64,000 bases of DNA. It comes from Mesorhizobium sp. B2-7-1 (GTDB taxonomy: Bacteria; Pseudomonadota; Alphaproteobacteria; Rhizobiales; Rhizobiaceae). Location: positions 62,001-126,000 of the forward strand of contig NZ_VFUA01000003.1 of assembly GCF_006440735.1 (NCBI RefSeq), written 5' to 3'. Made by a program: the position numbers and the translations under genes. Positions within the stretch are counted from its first letter, which is position 1. The number at the start of each line of letters is the position of its first letter. The notes beneath the pieces are model-generated. The model was not told the origin of the DNA. It saw nothing but the letters and a program-made list of their open reading frames with translations, and did no database searches. Shown one piece after another: positions 42,234-51,009 of this stretch.

Positions 42234-42401
42234 GAGGCCCCCCTCTCTGTCCTGCCTGACATCTCCCCCTCAAGGGGGGAGATTGGCAGCTTCGGCGCGG
42301 GCGCGCTTCCTTTGCAACGTTGGCGATTAGCGAAAGCGGGCGTGACATCTAATCCCCCCTTGAGGGGGAGATGCCCGGCAGGGCAGAGAGGGGGGCCTCG
42401 C
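42234..42401. repeat. Family E inverted-arm repeat
   Basis: The left arm (42234-42290) includes gaggcccccctctctg and atctccccctcaaggg; the right arm (42349-42401) includes cccttgagggggagat and cagagaggggggcctc, the complements. The element fills the gap between the terminator and the convergent nucleotidyltransferase-like gene. Confidence 0.8.
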
Positions 42402-42425
42402 GCCGGCTCATCTTATCTCTGCGCC

Positions 42426-43028
42426 CTACCAGGCCACCACCTCAATCTCCGGCCAATACTCCTTGGCGCGCTTCCCCTTCACCTCATGCGTCCGCTGATT
42501 GTCCAGCGCCCGGTTCGGCGTGATGCGAAACGAAAAAACATCATCCAGCCCGAACGGCGCAACCAAATCCAGGCACCCCTCGGCATCGTACCGCACCCCG
42601 ACAGCATGCGTCTTCGACGCAAAATAGCTCACCGACTCGCTGGCGCTCGCATACCTCGGACACGCCTGCCCAAACTTCACCGGATACCACAGATGCACCC
42701 GCGCCTGGTTGCGCACCTCGACCGGGAGCGGCAATCCCTGGAAATGCTGCGCCGCCCGGCGGATCACCGCATCCTCGGCCTCGTAGGAGAGGTCGGCGTC
42801 GTCGAAATAGAACAGGTCGACATCCTTGATGCCGTATCCAGGCGGCTTGCCGGTCAGATGGTTCCACACGCTGTTGTAGAGCGCGCCGGAAACCACCAGC
42901 CAATCCGGCAGCGCGAGCTGGCGTACACGCGCCAGTGTTTCATCGAGCAGCGGGTCGGCCGCGACGATGGCGAGGAAGGCCTCGCGCTGCGCTTCGAAGG
43001 AAAGGCCGGAATAGCGGAGATGGTCCAT
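42426..43028 (-). CDS. Nucleotidyltransferase family protein (DUF925)
   Basis: A 200-residue member of PF06042, predicted nucleotidyltransferases of unknown substrate. The putative active-site motif KDVDLFYFDD (68-77) follows VVSGALYNSVWNHLTGKPPGYG, and a conserved HLWYPVKFGQACP block comes later. It appears to be a single-gene unit whose start lies 48 bases from the pheT stop, on the same strand, so it could be read through from the pheT transcript. Confidence 0.88.
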   Translation of the reverse strand: MDHLRYSGLSFEAQREAFLAIVAADPLLDETLARVRQLALPDWLVVSGALYNSVWNHLTGKPPGYGIKDVDLFYFDDADLSYEAEDAVIRRAAQHFQGLPLPVEVRNQARVHLWYPVKFGQACPRYASASESVSYFASKTHAVGVRYDAEGCLDLVAPFGLDDVFSFRITPNRALDNQRTHEVKGKRAKEYWPEIEVVAW

Positions 43029-43075
43029 CGCTCTTTGGAGGGCGATTCGCCATGCTCCGACAATCCCTGAAAGCG

Positions 43076-45484
43076 TTAGGCCCGCAGCACGCCGCCCGTT
43101 TGCTTGTTGACGTTCTCGACGATGCGCTTGGCCAGCGCCTCGAAATCCTCGTCGGTCAGCGTCTTTTCGACCGGCTGGATCGACACCTCGATGGCGATCG
43201 ACTTCTTGGCAGCGCCCAGCGACGCGCCCTCGAAGACGTCGAACACCGAAACGCCGGTGACCAGCTTCTTGTCGGCGGCAAGGGCGGCCCGTACCAGCGT
43301 GCCGGCCTCCACCGACCGGTCGACGACGAAGGCGAAGTCGCGCTTCACCGCCTGGAAGGGTGAAAGCTCCAGCTTTGGCTTGGTGCGCGTCGGCTTGGCC
43401 TTCGGCTCCGGCACGGCGTCGACGAAAACCTCGAAGCCGCAGAGCGGACCCGACACGTCGAGCCCGTCCAGCGTCTTCGGATGGAATTCGCCGAAGGTGC
43501 CGAGCACGGTCTTCGGCCCGAGCTTGATCGTGCCGGAGCGTCCCGGATGATACCAGGCCGGGCCGCCGGGCTCGATCTGCAGCCGGTCGACCGGCGCGCC
43601 GCAGGCTTCGAGCGCCGCGATCGCGTCCGCCTTGGCGTCGAACACGCCGACCGGTCCGGCATTGCCGGCCCAGCTGCGCCCCGAACCGTCGAGCTTGGCC
43701 GTGCCGCGCCTGACGCCAGCGGCCACGCGCCGCTGCTGGTCGGCGGCATCGCCCTCATAGGTGCCCGAGACCTCGAACAGCGCCACGTCGCCGATGCCCT
43801 TGTCGGCATTGCGCTGCGCGGCCGCGATCAGCCCCGGCAGCAGCGAAGGCCGCATGTCGGACATGTCGGCGGCGATCGGGTTGGCGAGCTTCAGCGCCGT
43901 CTGGCCGCCGCCGAAGAGCTCGGCGTGCTTGGCCGGGATGAACGACCAGGTGACGGCCTCCATCATGCCGCGCACGGCCAGCGCGCGCTTGGCCGCCCGC
44001 GTGCGAACCTGCAGCGTCGTCAGGATCTTGCCGTTGACCGCGTCATGTGAGGTGAGCGGCTGCGGTGCGATGTTGTCGACGCCGTGGATGCGCATCACCT
44101 CCTCGACGAGATCGGCCTTGCCGTCGACGTCCGGACGCCAGGACGGCACCTTCACCTTGACCGTGTCACCCGATCCCTGCGGCTCGAAGCCGAGGCGGGT
44201 CAGGATGCCGAGAGCTTCCTCCCTCGGCACCTCGATGCCGGTCAGCCGCTTCACTTCCGAGAGCGGGAAGGTGACGACTTTCGCCTTGTGGCCGGCATAG
44301 CCCGCCACCTCGATCTCCGACGGCGTGCCACCGCAGAAGTCGAGCACCAGCTTGGTCGCGAGCTCGACGCCCGGCACCATGAATTCCGGGTCGACGCCGC
44401 GCTCGAAGCGGTAGCGCGCGTCGGTGATGATGCCGAGCGCGCGGCCGGTGCGGGCCGTGGTGATCGGATCCCAGAGCGCCGACTCGATCAGCACGTCGGT
44501 GGTGTTCTCGTCGCAGCCGGAATGCTCGCCGCCCATGATGCCGGCGATCGACTCGACGCCATTGTCGTCGGCGATCACGCACATTTCGGGCGTCAGCGTG
44601 TATTCGCGCCCGTCCAGCGCCAGCACCGTCTCGCCTTCCCTGGCGCGGCGCACCACGAGGTTGCCGGCGACCTTCTTCGCGTCGAACACATGCAGCGGCC
44701 GGCCGCGATCGAAGGTGACGTAGTTGGTGATGTCGACCAGCGCGCTGATCGGTCGGAGCCCGATGGCGATCAGCCGCTGCTGCAGCCATTTCGGCGACGG
44801 GCCGTTCTTGACGCCCTTCACCAGCGCCAGCGCGAAGCCCGGGCAGAGCTCCGGCGCCTCGATCGTGACCTTGACCGGGCAGAGGCCGTCACCGGCATGC
44901 GGCATGATCCCGCCGCCAGTCAATCGGCCGAGACCGCTTGCCGCGAGGTCGCGCGCAATGCCGTAGACGCTGGTCGCGTCCGGCCGGTTCGGCGTCAGGT
45001 TGATCTCGATGACCGGATCGTCGAGATGCGCGTAGGCGGCGAAGCTGGTGCCGACCGGCGCGTCCTGCGGCAAATCGATGATGCCGTTATGCTCGTCGGA
45101 GATTTCCAGCTCGCGTTCGGAGCACATCATGCCGTGGCTTTCGACGCCGCGGATCTTGCCGACCGACAGCGTCACGTCGATGCCCGGAACATAGGTGCCG
45201 GGCGCCGCGAAGGCGCCGATCAGGCCCGCGCGGGCGTTGGGCGCGCCGCACACCACCTGCACCGGCGGCTTGCCGTCGCCGGTGTCGACGGTCAGCACCC
45301 GAAGCCGGTCGGCGTCGGGATGCTGCACTGCCGTCAGCACCTTGGCGATGACGAAGGGCTTCAGGCCCGCCTTGTCGTCGACATGTTCGACTTCCAGGCC
45401 GATCGCGGTCAGCCGCTCGACGATCTCGGCAAGCGAGGCGTCGGTCTCGAGATGATCCTTGAGCCAGGAGAGGGTGAATTTCAT
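43076..45484 (-). CDS. pheT: Phenylalanine--tRNA ligase beta subunit
   Basis: The 802-residue beta subunit of the alpha2-beta2 synthetase that charges tRNAPhe. It has the N-terminal segment [14 protein letters not shown], a tRNA-binding OB domain (residues about 38-150, [13 protein letters not shown]), the B3/B4 editing domain, B5, a catalytic-like core ([12 protein letters not shown]), and a C-terminal anticodon-binding FDX-ACB domain ([18 protein letters not shown]). It lies downstream of pheS on the same strand but is separated from it by two small genes, GFA and ASCH. It starts 4 bases after the ASCH stop. Confidence 0.98.
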   Translation of the reverse strand: MKFTLSWLKDHLETDASLAEIVERLTAIGLEVEHVDDKAGLKPFVIAKVLTAVQHPDADRLRVLTVDTGDGKPPVQVVCGAPNARAGLIGAFAAPGTYVPGIDVTLSVGKIRGVESHGMMCSERELEISDEHNGIIDLPQDAPVGTSFAAYAHLDDPVIEINLTPNRPDATSVYGIARDLAASGLGRLTGGGIMPHAGDGLCPVKVTIEAPELCPGFALALVKGVKNGPSPKWLQQRLIAIGLRPISALVDITNYVTFDRGRPLHVFDAKKVAGNLVVRRAREGETVLALDGREYTLTPEMCVIADDNGVESIAGIMGGEHSGCDENTTDVLIESALWDPITTARTGRALGIITDARYRFERGVDPEFMVPGVELATKLVLDFCGGTPSEIEVAGYAGHKAKVVTFPLSEVKRLTGIEVPREEALGILTRLGFEPQGSGDTVKVKVPSWRPDVDGKADLVEEVMRIHGVDNIAPQPLTSHDAVNGKILTTLQVRTRAAKRALAVRGMMEAVTWSFIPAKHAELFGGGQTALKLANPIAADMSDMRPSLLPGLIAAAQRNADKGIGDVALFEVSGTYEGDAADQQRRVAAGVRRGTAKLDGSGRSWAGNAGPVGVFDAKADAIAALEACGAPVDRLQIEPGGPAWYHPGRSGTIKLGPKTVLGTFGEFHPKTLDGLDVSGPLCGFEVFVDAVPEPKAKPTRTKPKLELSPFQAVKRDFAFVVDRSVEAGTLVRAALAADKKLVTGVSVFDVFEGASLGAAKKSIAIEVSIQPVEKTLTDEDFEALAKRIVENVNKQTGGVLRA

Positions 45485-45488
45485 CGTT

Positions 45489-45911
45489 TCACACTTTCGT
45501 ATCTTCTTGAGCGAGCACTTCGACCAGCCTGAAGCGTTCGCAAACCAATTTCATGTCAGGCGAAAACCCGCCATTGCGTTCGAAGTAGGCGCGATGGGCG
45601 TCGCGCCAGTATGCGTAGCTCAAATCGCCTTCGCCTTCGTCACGGGCAAAGTCGGTGTCGACCTCGTCAAAGCGCCGGACTATGGCTTCGACGGTCTCGA
45701 TGACGGCGGCGCGCCGGCCGTGTCCGTCGAGCACGACATCGCGACGACCCACCTCCGGCACCGGCTCGGCGCCGCCATAGTCGCGCAGCGCGCCACAGGT
45801 CGCGGTCTTGCGGCCCGACAGCACCAGCGCCAGCAGCTCGTCGGCGAGTTCGGGACTGTCGCCGAAGCGGAAGGTCACCGCGTTCGCATAGGGATCGGCA
45901 ATTGGGCTCAC
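45489..45911 (-). CDS. ASCH domain-containing protein
   Basis: A 140-residue protein of the ASCH fold, related to PUA and proposed to bind RNA; some members are amidohydrolases acting on N4-acetylcytidine. The conserved blocks are [24 protein letters not shown] near the N-terminus and the [18 protein letters not shown] segment. It lies 4 bases upstream of pheT and 4 bases downstream of the GFA gene, so all three are surely co-transcribed. An RNA-linked role would fit the tRNA-synthetase context, but this is inference. Confidence 0.88.
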   Translation of the reverse strand: MSPIADPYANAVTFRFGDSPELADELLALVLSGRKTATCGALRDYGGAEPVPEVGRRDVVLDGHGRRAAVIETVEAIVRRFDEVDTDFARDEGEGDLSYAYWRDAHRAYFERNGGFSPDMKLVCERFRLVEVLAQEDTKV

Positions 45912-45915
45912 GCGC

Positions 45916-46347
45916 TCATGCCCCGGCTAGTCCTTCGCCATCGGGCCGGGCTACGCTGGTCTTCAGATGCCTGGGCAGATCGTCCGGCATATGCAGGAAG
46001 GGCAGTTGCTCACGTACATAGGCATGCAGCGTCGGCTTGAAATAAGCCGGCATGTCCATGGCGCCGAGCATGAAACAGATCTGGTTGTCGAGCCGCTTGT
46101 CGACATAGGCGATCGGCGAGCCGCAGATACCGCAGAACGAGCGCTCCACCGGGCCGTTGCGGTAGCTTTTCAGCGATTTGCCGTTGAGCGCGACCTGGTC
46201 GGCCAGGAAGCCGACAAAGGCCGACACCGGCGCGCCGCTGGCACGCCGGCAATCGCCGCAATGGCAATAGCTGATGTGGTGCGGCTCGGCTGACGCCTCG
46301 AACCGCACCGCGCCGCAGCGGCAGCCGCCGGTGTGAGGTGCCGTCAT
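45916..46347 (-). CDS. GFA family zinc protein (second copy)
   Basis: A 143-residue GFA/CENP-V-type protein with intact zinc ligands: GGCRCG (Cys9, Cys11), YCHCGDC (Cys28, Cys30, Cys33) and FCGICG (Cys72, Cys75). The ATG overlaps the pheS stop in the pattern ATGA (46344-46347), so it is translationally coupled to a tRNA synthetase subunit. It shares the fold, but little other sequence, with the GFA protein at 9061-9465. No activity can be assigned. Confidence 0.88.
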   Translation of the reverse strand: MTAPHTGGCRCGAVRFEASAEPHHISYCHCGDCRRASGAPVSAFVGFLADQVALNGKSLKSYRNGPVERSFCGICGSPIAYVDKRLDNQICFMLGAMDMPAYFKPTLHAYVREQLPFLHMPDDLPRHLKTSVARPDGEGLAGA

Positions 46348-47441
46348 GCAGAGAGGCCTCCGAACAGCGTCGGCAGGTCGAGCGGCCGGAAGCCGTAATG
46401 CGACAGCCAGCGCACATCGGCGTCGAAGAAGGCGCGCAGGTCCGGCATGCCGTATTTCAGCATGGCGATGCGGTCGATGCCCATGCCCCAGGCAAAACCC
46501 TGGTATTCGTTGGGATCGAGCCCGCCGGCGCGCAGCACATTCGGGTGCACCATGCCGCAGCCCAGGATCTCCATCCAGTCGGAGCCTTCGCCGAAGCGCA
46601 CTTCGCCTGGACGCGAGCGGTCGCACTGGATGTCGACCTCGAGGCTGGGTTCGGTGAACGGGAAGAAGGACGGCCGGAAGCGCATCTTGACCGACGGCAC
46701 CTCGAAGAAGGCCTTGCAGAACTCCTCCAGCACCCATTTCATGTTGGCGACATTGGCCGACTTGTCGACCACCAGCCCCTCGACCTGATGGAACATCGGC
46801 GAGTGCGTGGCGTCCGAATCCTGCCGGTAGGTCTTGCCGGGGATGACGATGCGGATCGGCGGCTTCTGCTTCTCCATGGTGCGGATCTGCACGGGCGAGG
46901 TGTGCGTGCGCAGCAGCTTGCGCTCGCCCTTCTCATCCGGCTGGAAGAAGAAGGTGTCGTGCATCTCGCGCGCCGGATGTCCCTCGGGGAAGTTCAGCGC
47001 GGTGAAATTGTAATAGTCGGTCTCGATATCCGGACCTTCGGCGATGGCGAAGCCGAGATCGCCGAAGATCGCCGCGATCTCGTCGATCACCTGGCTGATC
47101 GGATGGATGCGGCCGCGCTCGGCCGGCGACTGGCGCACCGGCAGCGTGACGTCGACCGTCTCGGCGGCGAGCCTGGCTGCGACCGCCACGTCCTTGAGCT
47201 CCGCCTTGCGCGCGGTGAGCGCTTCGGTGACTCGGTTCTTCAAGCCGTTGATCGCCGGACCTTTCACCTGGCGCTCCTCGGCGCTCATCGCGCCCAGCGT
47301 CTTCAGCATTTCGGAGACCGAGCCCTTCTTGCCCAGCGCCGAGACGCGCACCGCCTCGATCGCGGCCTCGTCCGAAGCCGCCGCGATGTCGGCCATCAGC
47401 GAAGCTTCAAGGGTTTCAAGATTTCCAGCGGTGGCGTTCAC
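46344..47441 (-). CDS. pheS: Phenylalanine--tRNA ligase alpha subunit
   Basis: The 365-residue catalytic subunit. It has an N-terminal coiled coil (residues 1-90), then the class II aaRS core: [78 protein letters not shown] and [15 protein letters not shown]-like motif 3 ([11 protein letters not shown]). The 156-base gap to rplT upstream includes a terminator, so pheS has its own promoter. Confidence 0.98.
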   Translation of the reverse strand: MNATAGNLETLEASLMADIAAASDEAAIEAVRVSALGKKGSVSEMLKTLGAMSAEERQVKGPAINGLKNRVTEALTARKAELKDVAVAARLAAETVDVTLPVRQSPAERGRIHPISQVIDEIAAIFGDLGFAIAEGPDIETDYYNFTALNFPEGHPAREMHDTFFFQPDEKGERKLLRTHTSPVQIRTMEKQKPPIRIVIPGKTYRQDSDATHSPMFHQVEGLVVDKSANVANMKWVLEEFCKAFFEVPSVKMRFRPSFFPFTEPSLEVDIQCDRSRPGEVRFGEGSDWMEILGCGMVHPNVLRAGGLDPNEYQGFAWGMGIDRIAMLKYGMPDLRAFFDADVRWLSHYGFRPLDLPTLFGGLSA

Positions 47442-47523
47442 GGCGAATTCTTTCTATCGGTGGCTGTCATCAGCGTGCGTCACGATTTTCGTTTCGCGGT
47501 ACGATTCTTGTTGCATCGGGCAT

Positions 47524-47558
47524 AAGAAAAACCCGCGCCAGCCGTGCCAGCGCGGGTT
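47524..47558 (-). terminator. Intrinsic terminator after rplT (minus strand)
   Basis: A 9-bp stem (aacccgcgc at 47530-47538 with gcgcgggtt at 47550-47558) is followed, reading the minus strand, by TTTTCTT. It lies about 40 bases after the rplT stop and ends the rpmI-rplT unit before pheS. Confidence 0.85.
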
Positions 47559-47597
47559 CCCCAAATCAGTCCTAAAAAATGCTTGGGAAGCGCTGGC

Positions 47598-47999
47598 TTA
47601 GGCGACAGCGCTCTCAAAAGCATTCGGCGTGGTGTTCTTCAGATATTCGAGCGCGACCTTGGCCTTGGCGACGAGCGCGGCGAAAGCCTGCGGCTCGTGG
47701 ATGGCCATGTCCGAAAGGACCTTGCGGTCGATCTCGATGCCGGCCTTGTTGAGGCCGTCGATGAAGCGGCCATAGGTCAGGCCGTGCTCGTGGGTCGCTG
47801 CGTTGATGCGCTGGATCCACAGCGCGCGGAACGAGCGCTTGCGGTTCTTGCGGTCGCGGTAAGCGTACTGCAGCGACTTCTCCACCGCCTGCTTGGCGAT
47901 GCGGATGGTGTTCTTGCGGCGGCCGTAGAAGCCCTTGGCGGCTTTCAGGACCTTCTTGTGCTTGGCGTGGGCGGTAACGCCTCTCTTTACGCGTGCCAT
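47598..47999 (-). CDS. rplT: 50S ribosomal protein L20
   Basis: A 133-residue ribosomal protein needed for early 50S assembly. It begins [18 protein letters not shown] and has [46 protein letters not shown]-type sequence (in parts), typical of L20 in Rhizobiales, which has a longer C-terminal tail. It lies 40 bases downstream of rpmI and the two are co-transcribed. L20 often represses its own operon. Confidence 0.99.
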   Translation of the reverse strand: MARVKRGVTAHAKHKKVLKAAKGFYGRRKNTIRIAKQAVEKSLQYAYRDRKNRKRSFRALWIQRINAATHEHGLTYGRFIDGLNKAGIEIDRKVLSDMAIHEPQAFAALVAKAKVALEYLKNTTPNAFESAVA

Positions 48000-48039
48000 G
48001 TCATGATCTCCTTAAATACTGTTCCTGAAACCGAAATGC

Positions 48040-48243
48040 TCAGAGGCCGTTCGGCAGAAAATTCTTGATGACCTTCTTGCCGTCCGGTTCAGCCAGAACC
48101 ATCGTGCCGCGGGCATCGCGAATGAACTTGTTGGAACGCTTGATCATGCCGTGGCGCTTGCCGGCGGCAGCCGACAGCACCTTGCCGGTGGCAGTAATCT
48201 TGAACCGCTTCTTGGCGGCCGATTTGGTCTTCATCTTGGGCAT
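48040..48243 (-). CDS. rpmI: 50S ribosomal protein L35
   Basis: A 67-residue basic ribosomal protein: [20 protein letters not shown], then [16 protein letters not shown] and a C-terminal FLPNGL. ATG 48243 fits the known L35 start; the reading frame continues upstream without similarity. The minus-strand leader contains a conserved-looking hairpin (48321-48352), possibly a regulatory structure. Confidence 0.98.
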   Translation of the reverse strand: MPKMKTKSAAKKRFKITATGKVLSAAAGKRHGMIKRSNKFIRDARGTMVLAEPDGKKVIKNFLPNGL

Positions 48244-48320
48244 TTTGCTACTCCGTATTGGTGGCGCACCATCGCGCTTCTTTTTTCGCTTCGGGCCGAC
48301 CAAAGCCCGAAAAGCAAATG

Positions 48321-48352
48321 AAACCGCCACGGCATGCCCTGCCGGGCGGTTT
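48321..48352. promoter_or_regulatory. Hairpin in the rpmI-rplT leader
   Basis: An 8-bp stem (aaaccgcc with ggcggttt) is stacked on a 4-bp inner stem (cggc/gccg) with one bulge. On the minus strand it lies about 80 bases before the rpmI ATG, and a U-rich segment follows it (catttgctttt), so it could be an attenuator. On the plus strand it also looks like a terminator (tttctt follows). Its function is not proven. Confidence 0.5.
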
Positions 48353-48422
48353 TCTTGGAACGGCGGTCCTATAGATCAAAGACGGCCTGGGTGCAACACC
48401 TCAAGCCATGCGACGCGGTGTC

Positions 48423-48576
48423 TCTGCAGGGTAGGGTGGCTGAGATTGAGGTCAGGCCGAGTCGAGAAAGGTGGATTCCGAGAACCGGAGCGGAGCGTAC
48501 TTAATGTACGTGAGCACCGGAAGCGCAGGAAGTCGCCGTTCGCAGGCCGGCCTCACCTCAATATCAGTCACCCTAG
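48423..48576. repeat. Inverted-arm repeat containing a family F core
   Basis: The outer arms (tagggtggctgagattgagg at 48432 onward; cctcaatatcagtcacccta near the right end) are complementary. Inside is an F-type core (48474-48517, including cgagaaccggagcggag) that matches 30388-30433 in reverse orientation. With the leader hairpin it accounts for most of the 329-base gap upstream of rpmI; the right end just touches the 3' end of the next minus-strand gene. Confidence 0.75.
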
Positions 48577-49220
48577 GGCAGGGTGAACCACACCGGCAGC
48601 ATCCCCGACTGCTGCAAGCCGTCGATCAGCTCGAAGGCCGGCAGCGCCACCAGGAACACCAGCCCGTCGAGCAACGTGTTCAGCAAGAGGCGCGGCTTGA
48701 AGCTGCCAGTATCGCCTTCCTGGTAGAGCGAAAGGTTCGGGAAGAAGCGCGGCACCTTGGCGAGATAGGCCTGGTAAGGCGCGCCGAGCACCTCCTTCAA
48801 ATACCGCTCCTCGCGCAGGATGACGATGTGGAAGGCGCCGGCGCAGAGCAGCGAAAACAGGATGATGCCGCTGAACGAGCCGATCTGCGCGCCGACGCCG
48901 GCCGCCGCCACCGTCGAGAACACATAGAGCGGGTTGCGGGTGATCGAATAGGGACCGCCGGTGACCACTTCGGCCGATTTGCGACCGCCTATATAGAGCG
49001 TCGACCACAGCCGCCCGACAATGCCGAGGAAGATCAGGAGCACGCCGAACATCTCGATCGACTCATGCACGGGCGTGTCCGGCGGGAAGGAAGACTGGCC
49101 GAACAGCAGCGCGCAGAACAGCACCACGATCAGCACCGCCAGCACGATCCGGCGCATGTGCTGGTAGCCGCCCAAGCCTTCATTCTGGTTGTCGGCCTGG
49201 ACCTTCACTTCATCGACCAT
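48573..49220 (-). CDS. Isoprenylcysteine carboxyl methyltransferase (ICMT/PEMT) family membrane protein
   Basis: A 215-residue membrane protein with about five helices. The family signature GPYSITRNPLYV is followed by the REERYLKEVLGAPYQAYLAKVPRFFP block (in parts), which forms the SAM-binding region in the ICMT/PEMT superfamily. The substrate of bacterial members is usually unknown. The start ATG 49220 has little upstream support and a second Met at residue 22 is an alternative. It appears to be a single-gene unit. Confidence 0.85.
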   Translation of the reverse strand: MVDEVKVQADNQNEGLGGYQHMRRIVLAVLIVVLFCALLFGQSSFPPDTPVHESIEMFGVLLIFLGIVGRLWSTLYIGGRKSAEVVTGGPYSITRNPLYVFSTVAAAGVGAQIGSFSGIILFSLLCAGAFHIVILREERYLKEVLGAPYQAYLAKVPRFFPNLSLYQEGDTGSFKPRLLLNTLLDGLVFLVALPAFELIDGLQQSGMLPVWFTLP

Positions 49221-49228
49221 GACCCATC

Positions 49229-49322
49229 CGATCGTCGATTTGCTCGCGATCGAGGAACTCGATCATCGATTTGTTCGCGACCGGCAAAAGCCGATCGCCG
49301 ATTTGCTCGCGATCGCGAAGTG
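49229..49322. repeat. Tandem repeat, about three 31- to 32-base units
   Basis: Three imperfect units begin at 49229, 49260 and 49292. Each starts cgatcNNcgatttgNtcgcga. The units are rich in the self-complementary cgatcg/tcgcga. They lie in the gap between infC and the membrane methyltransferase gene, next to the latter's start. No known element fits. Confidence 0.7.
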
Positions 49323-49483
49323 ATCGTCGAGGTAACCGGCGATCGGATTGAAAACAGGCGCCCCGCCGATCGTCGGGACGCCGTGCCCGGCAATTCGGGC
49401 GGATTTTAGAGCGGGACGGAAAGAGCCCGGCTGCTCTCGAAACCGTGATGGACGCGACGCTTTGGCGGCCGCGCCATCCTTGG

Positions 49484-50020
49484 TCAGCGCGGCGCCAGCA
49501 CCATCATCATCTGGCGGCCTTCGAGCTTCGGCTCCGCCTCGACCTTGGCGATCGTCGCAACTTCCTCGCGCACCTTGTTCAGAAGCTGCATGCCGAGTTC
49601 CATATGCGCCATCTCGCGGCCGCGGAAGCGCAGCGTCAGCTTGACCTTGTCGCCTTCCTCGAAGAAGCGCCGCACGGCCTTCATCTTGGTCTCGTAGTCG
49701 TGGCTGTCGATGTTCGGGCGCATCTTGATCTCCTTGATCTCGATGACCTTCTGGTTCTTGCGCGCTTCGGCCGCCTTCTTCTGGTTGGCGTATTTCAGCT
49801 TGCCGAGATCGAGGATCTTGACGACGGGCGGCACGGCATTGGGCGATATCTCGACCAGATCGAGCCCTGCCTCTTCGGCGAGCAGCAATGCGTCGTTGAT
49901 GGAAACATCGCCTCGGTTCTGGCCTTCGGCGTCGATAAGCTGGACCCGGGGAACCCGGATGTCTCGGTTGGAGCGCGGCCCGTCCTTGGTGGGTGCCGCT
50001 GCTTTGAAAGGTCTGCGAAT
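49484..50020 (-). CDS. infC: Translation initiation factor IF-3 (AUU start)
   Basis: IF-3 binds the 30S subunit and checks start codons. No ATG, GTG or TTG gives a full-length protein: the first standard codon in frame is internal. Upstream, the frame encodes a normal N-terminus ([20 protein letters not shown], then [33 protein letters not shown] in parts). An ATT at 50018-50020 lies 8 bases after GAGGAGA, giving 178 residues. The rare AUU start is known from infC of Escherichia coli, where IF-3 uses it to repress itself. The C-terminal domain ([26 protein letters not shown]) is complete. Confidence 0.93.
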   Translation of the reverse strand: MRRPFKAAAPTKDGPRSNRDIRVPRVQLIDAEGQNRGDVSINDALLLAEEAGLDLVEISPNAVPPVVKILDLGKLKYANQKKAAEARKNQKVIEIKEIKMRPNIDSHDYETKMKAVRRFFEEGDKVKLTLRFRGREMAHMELGMQLLNKVREEVATIAKVEAEPKLEGRQMMMVLAPR

Positions 50021-50235
50021 GGTCGTGGTCTCCTCGGCCGTTTCGTTCAGGGTTTCTGTAGAGTCAAAATAGGTGGACGCGCCTATGTGGTGAGCGCGGG
50101 GCGTGAGTCAATAGCATAGCCGCGTCGCAAAATCACCTGCCGCCTGGCAATTGTCTGCACCAAGCAAAGAAACGCCGCGAGCACTTTTCGTTGAACCCCG
50201 GCCTGTGCCAAAAGACCGGCCGAAAGGACAAGCTC

Positions 50236-51009
50236 ATGGCCGCCAGCGCTCCGGTTTTCATCGATGTGGACGGATCGAGCATCGCCGTCAGGCAGGCGCC
50301 CGGCGCGGCGCCCGGCGTGGTCTGGCTTGGCGGCTACAAGTCCGACATGCTGGGCACGAAGGCCGAGACGCTTGCCGCCTGGGCCGCTCGCGAGGGCCAC
50401 GCCTATCTGCGCCACGACTATTCCGGCCATGGCGAGTCGGGCGGCGAATTCGCCAACGGCACGATCTCCAGATGGCTGGCCGAGAGCCTCGCCGTCTTTC
50501 GCCGGTTCGGCCAGGGCAATCAGATACTGGTCGGCTCCTCGATGGGAGCGTGGATCGCGCTGCGCATGGCGCAGGAACTGCGCAAGGCGGGCGACGATCG
50601 CGTCGCCGGCCTGGTGCTGCTCGCCCCGGCGCCGGACTTCACCGTGGAATTGATCGAGCCGGTGCTGACCGACGCGCAGCGGCAGGATCTCAAGCAAAAA
50701 GGCTTCTTCGCCGAGCCGTCCGACTATTCGGACGAGCCTTATATCTACACGCGCGCGCTGATCGAGGACGGCCGGGCCAACCGGGTGATGACCGGGCCGA
50801 TCGACACGCATTGTCCGGTGCATATCCTGCAGGGCCTGGCCGATCCGGACGTGCCGTCCGGCCATGCCTTGAAGCTCGCATCCATGCTGCCGGCCGACGA
50901 TGTGACGCTGTCGCTGATCCCGGACGGCGACCATCGCCTGTCCCGTCCCGAGGATCTCGACCTGCTCGAGCGGGCCGTCGGCGACATGGTCAAGCGGGCG
51001 GCCGGGTAA
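50236..51009 (+). CDS. Alpha/beta hydrolase
   Basis: A 257-residue serine hydrolase. The nucleophile elbow is GSSMGAW; RHDYSGHGESGG forms the oxyanion region; the catalytic His is in PDGDHRLS, with the acid probably in LADPDVP. The pattern resembles ABHD10-type acyl-protein thioesterases and esterases. ATG 50236 follows GAAAGGACAAGC. Its stop overlaps the start of the BenE gene by one base (TAATG), so the two are made together. Confidence 0.9.
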   Translation: MAASAPVFIDVDGSSIAVRQAPGAAPGVVWLGGYKSDMLGTKAETLAAWAAREGHAYLRHDYSGHGESGGEFANGTISRWLAESLAVFRRFGQGNQILVGSSMGAWIALRMAQELRKAGDDRVAGLVLLAPAPDFTVELIEPVLTDAQRQDLKQKGFFAEPSDYSDEPYIYTRALIEDGRANRVMTGPIDTHCPVHILQGLADPDVPSGHALKLASMLPADDVTLSLIPDGDHRLSRPEDLDLLERAVGDMVKRAAG

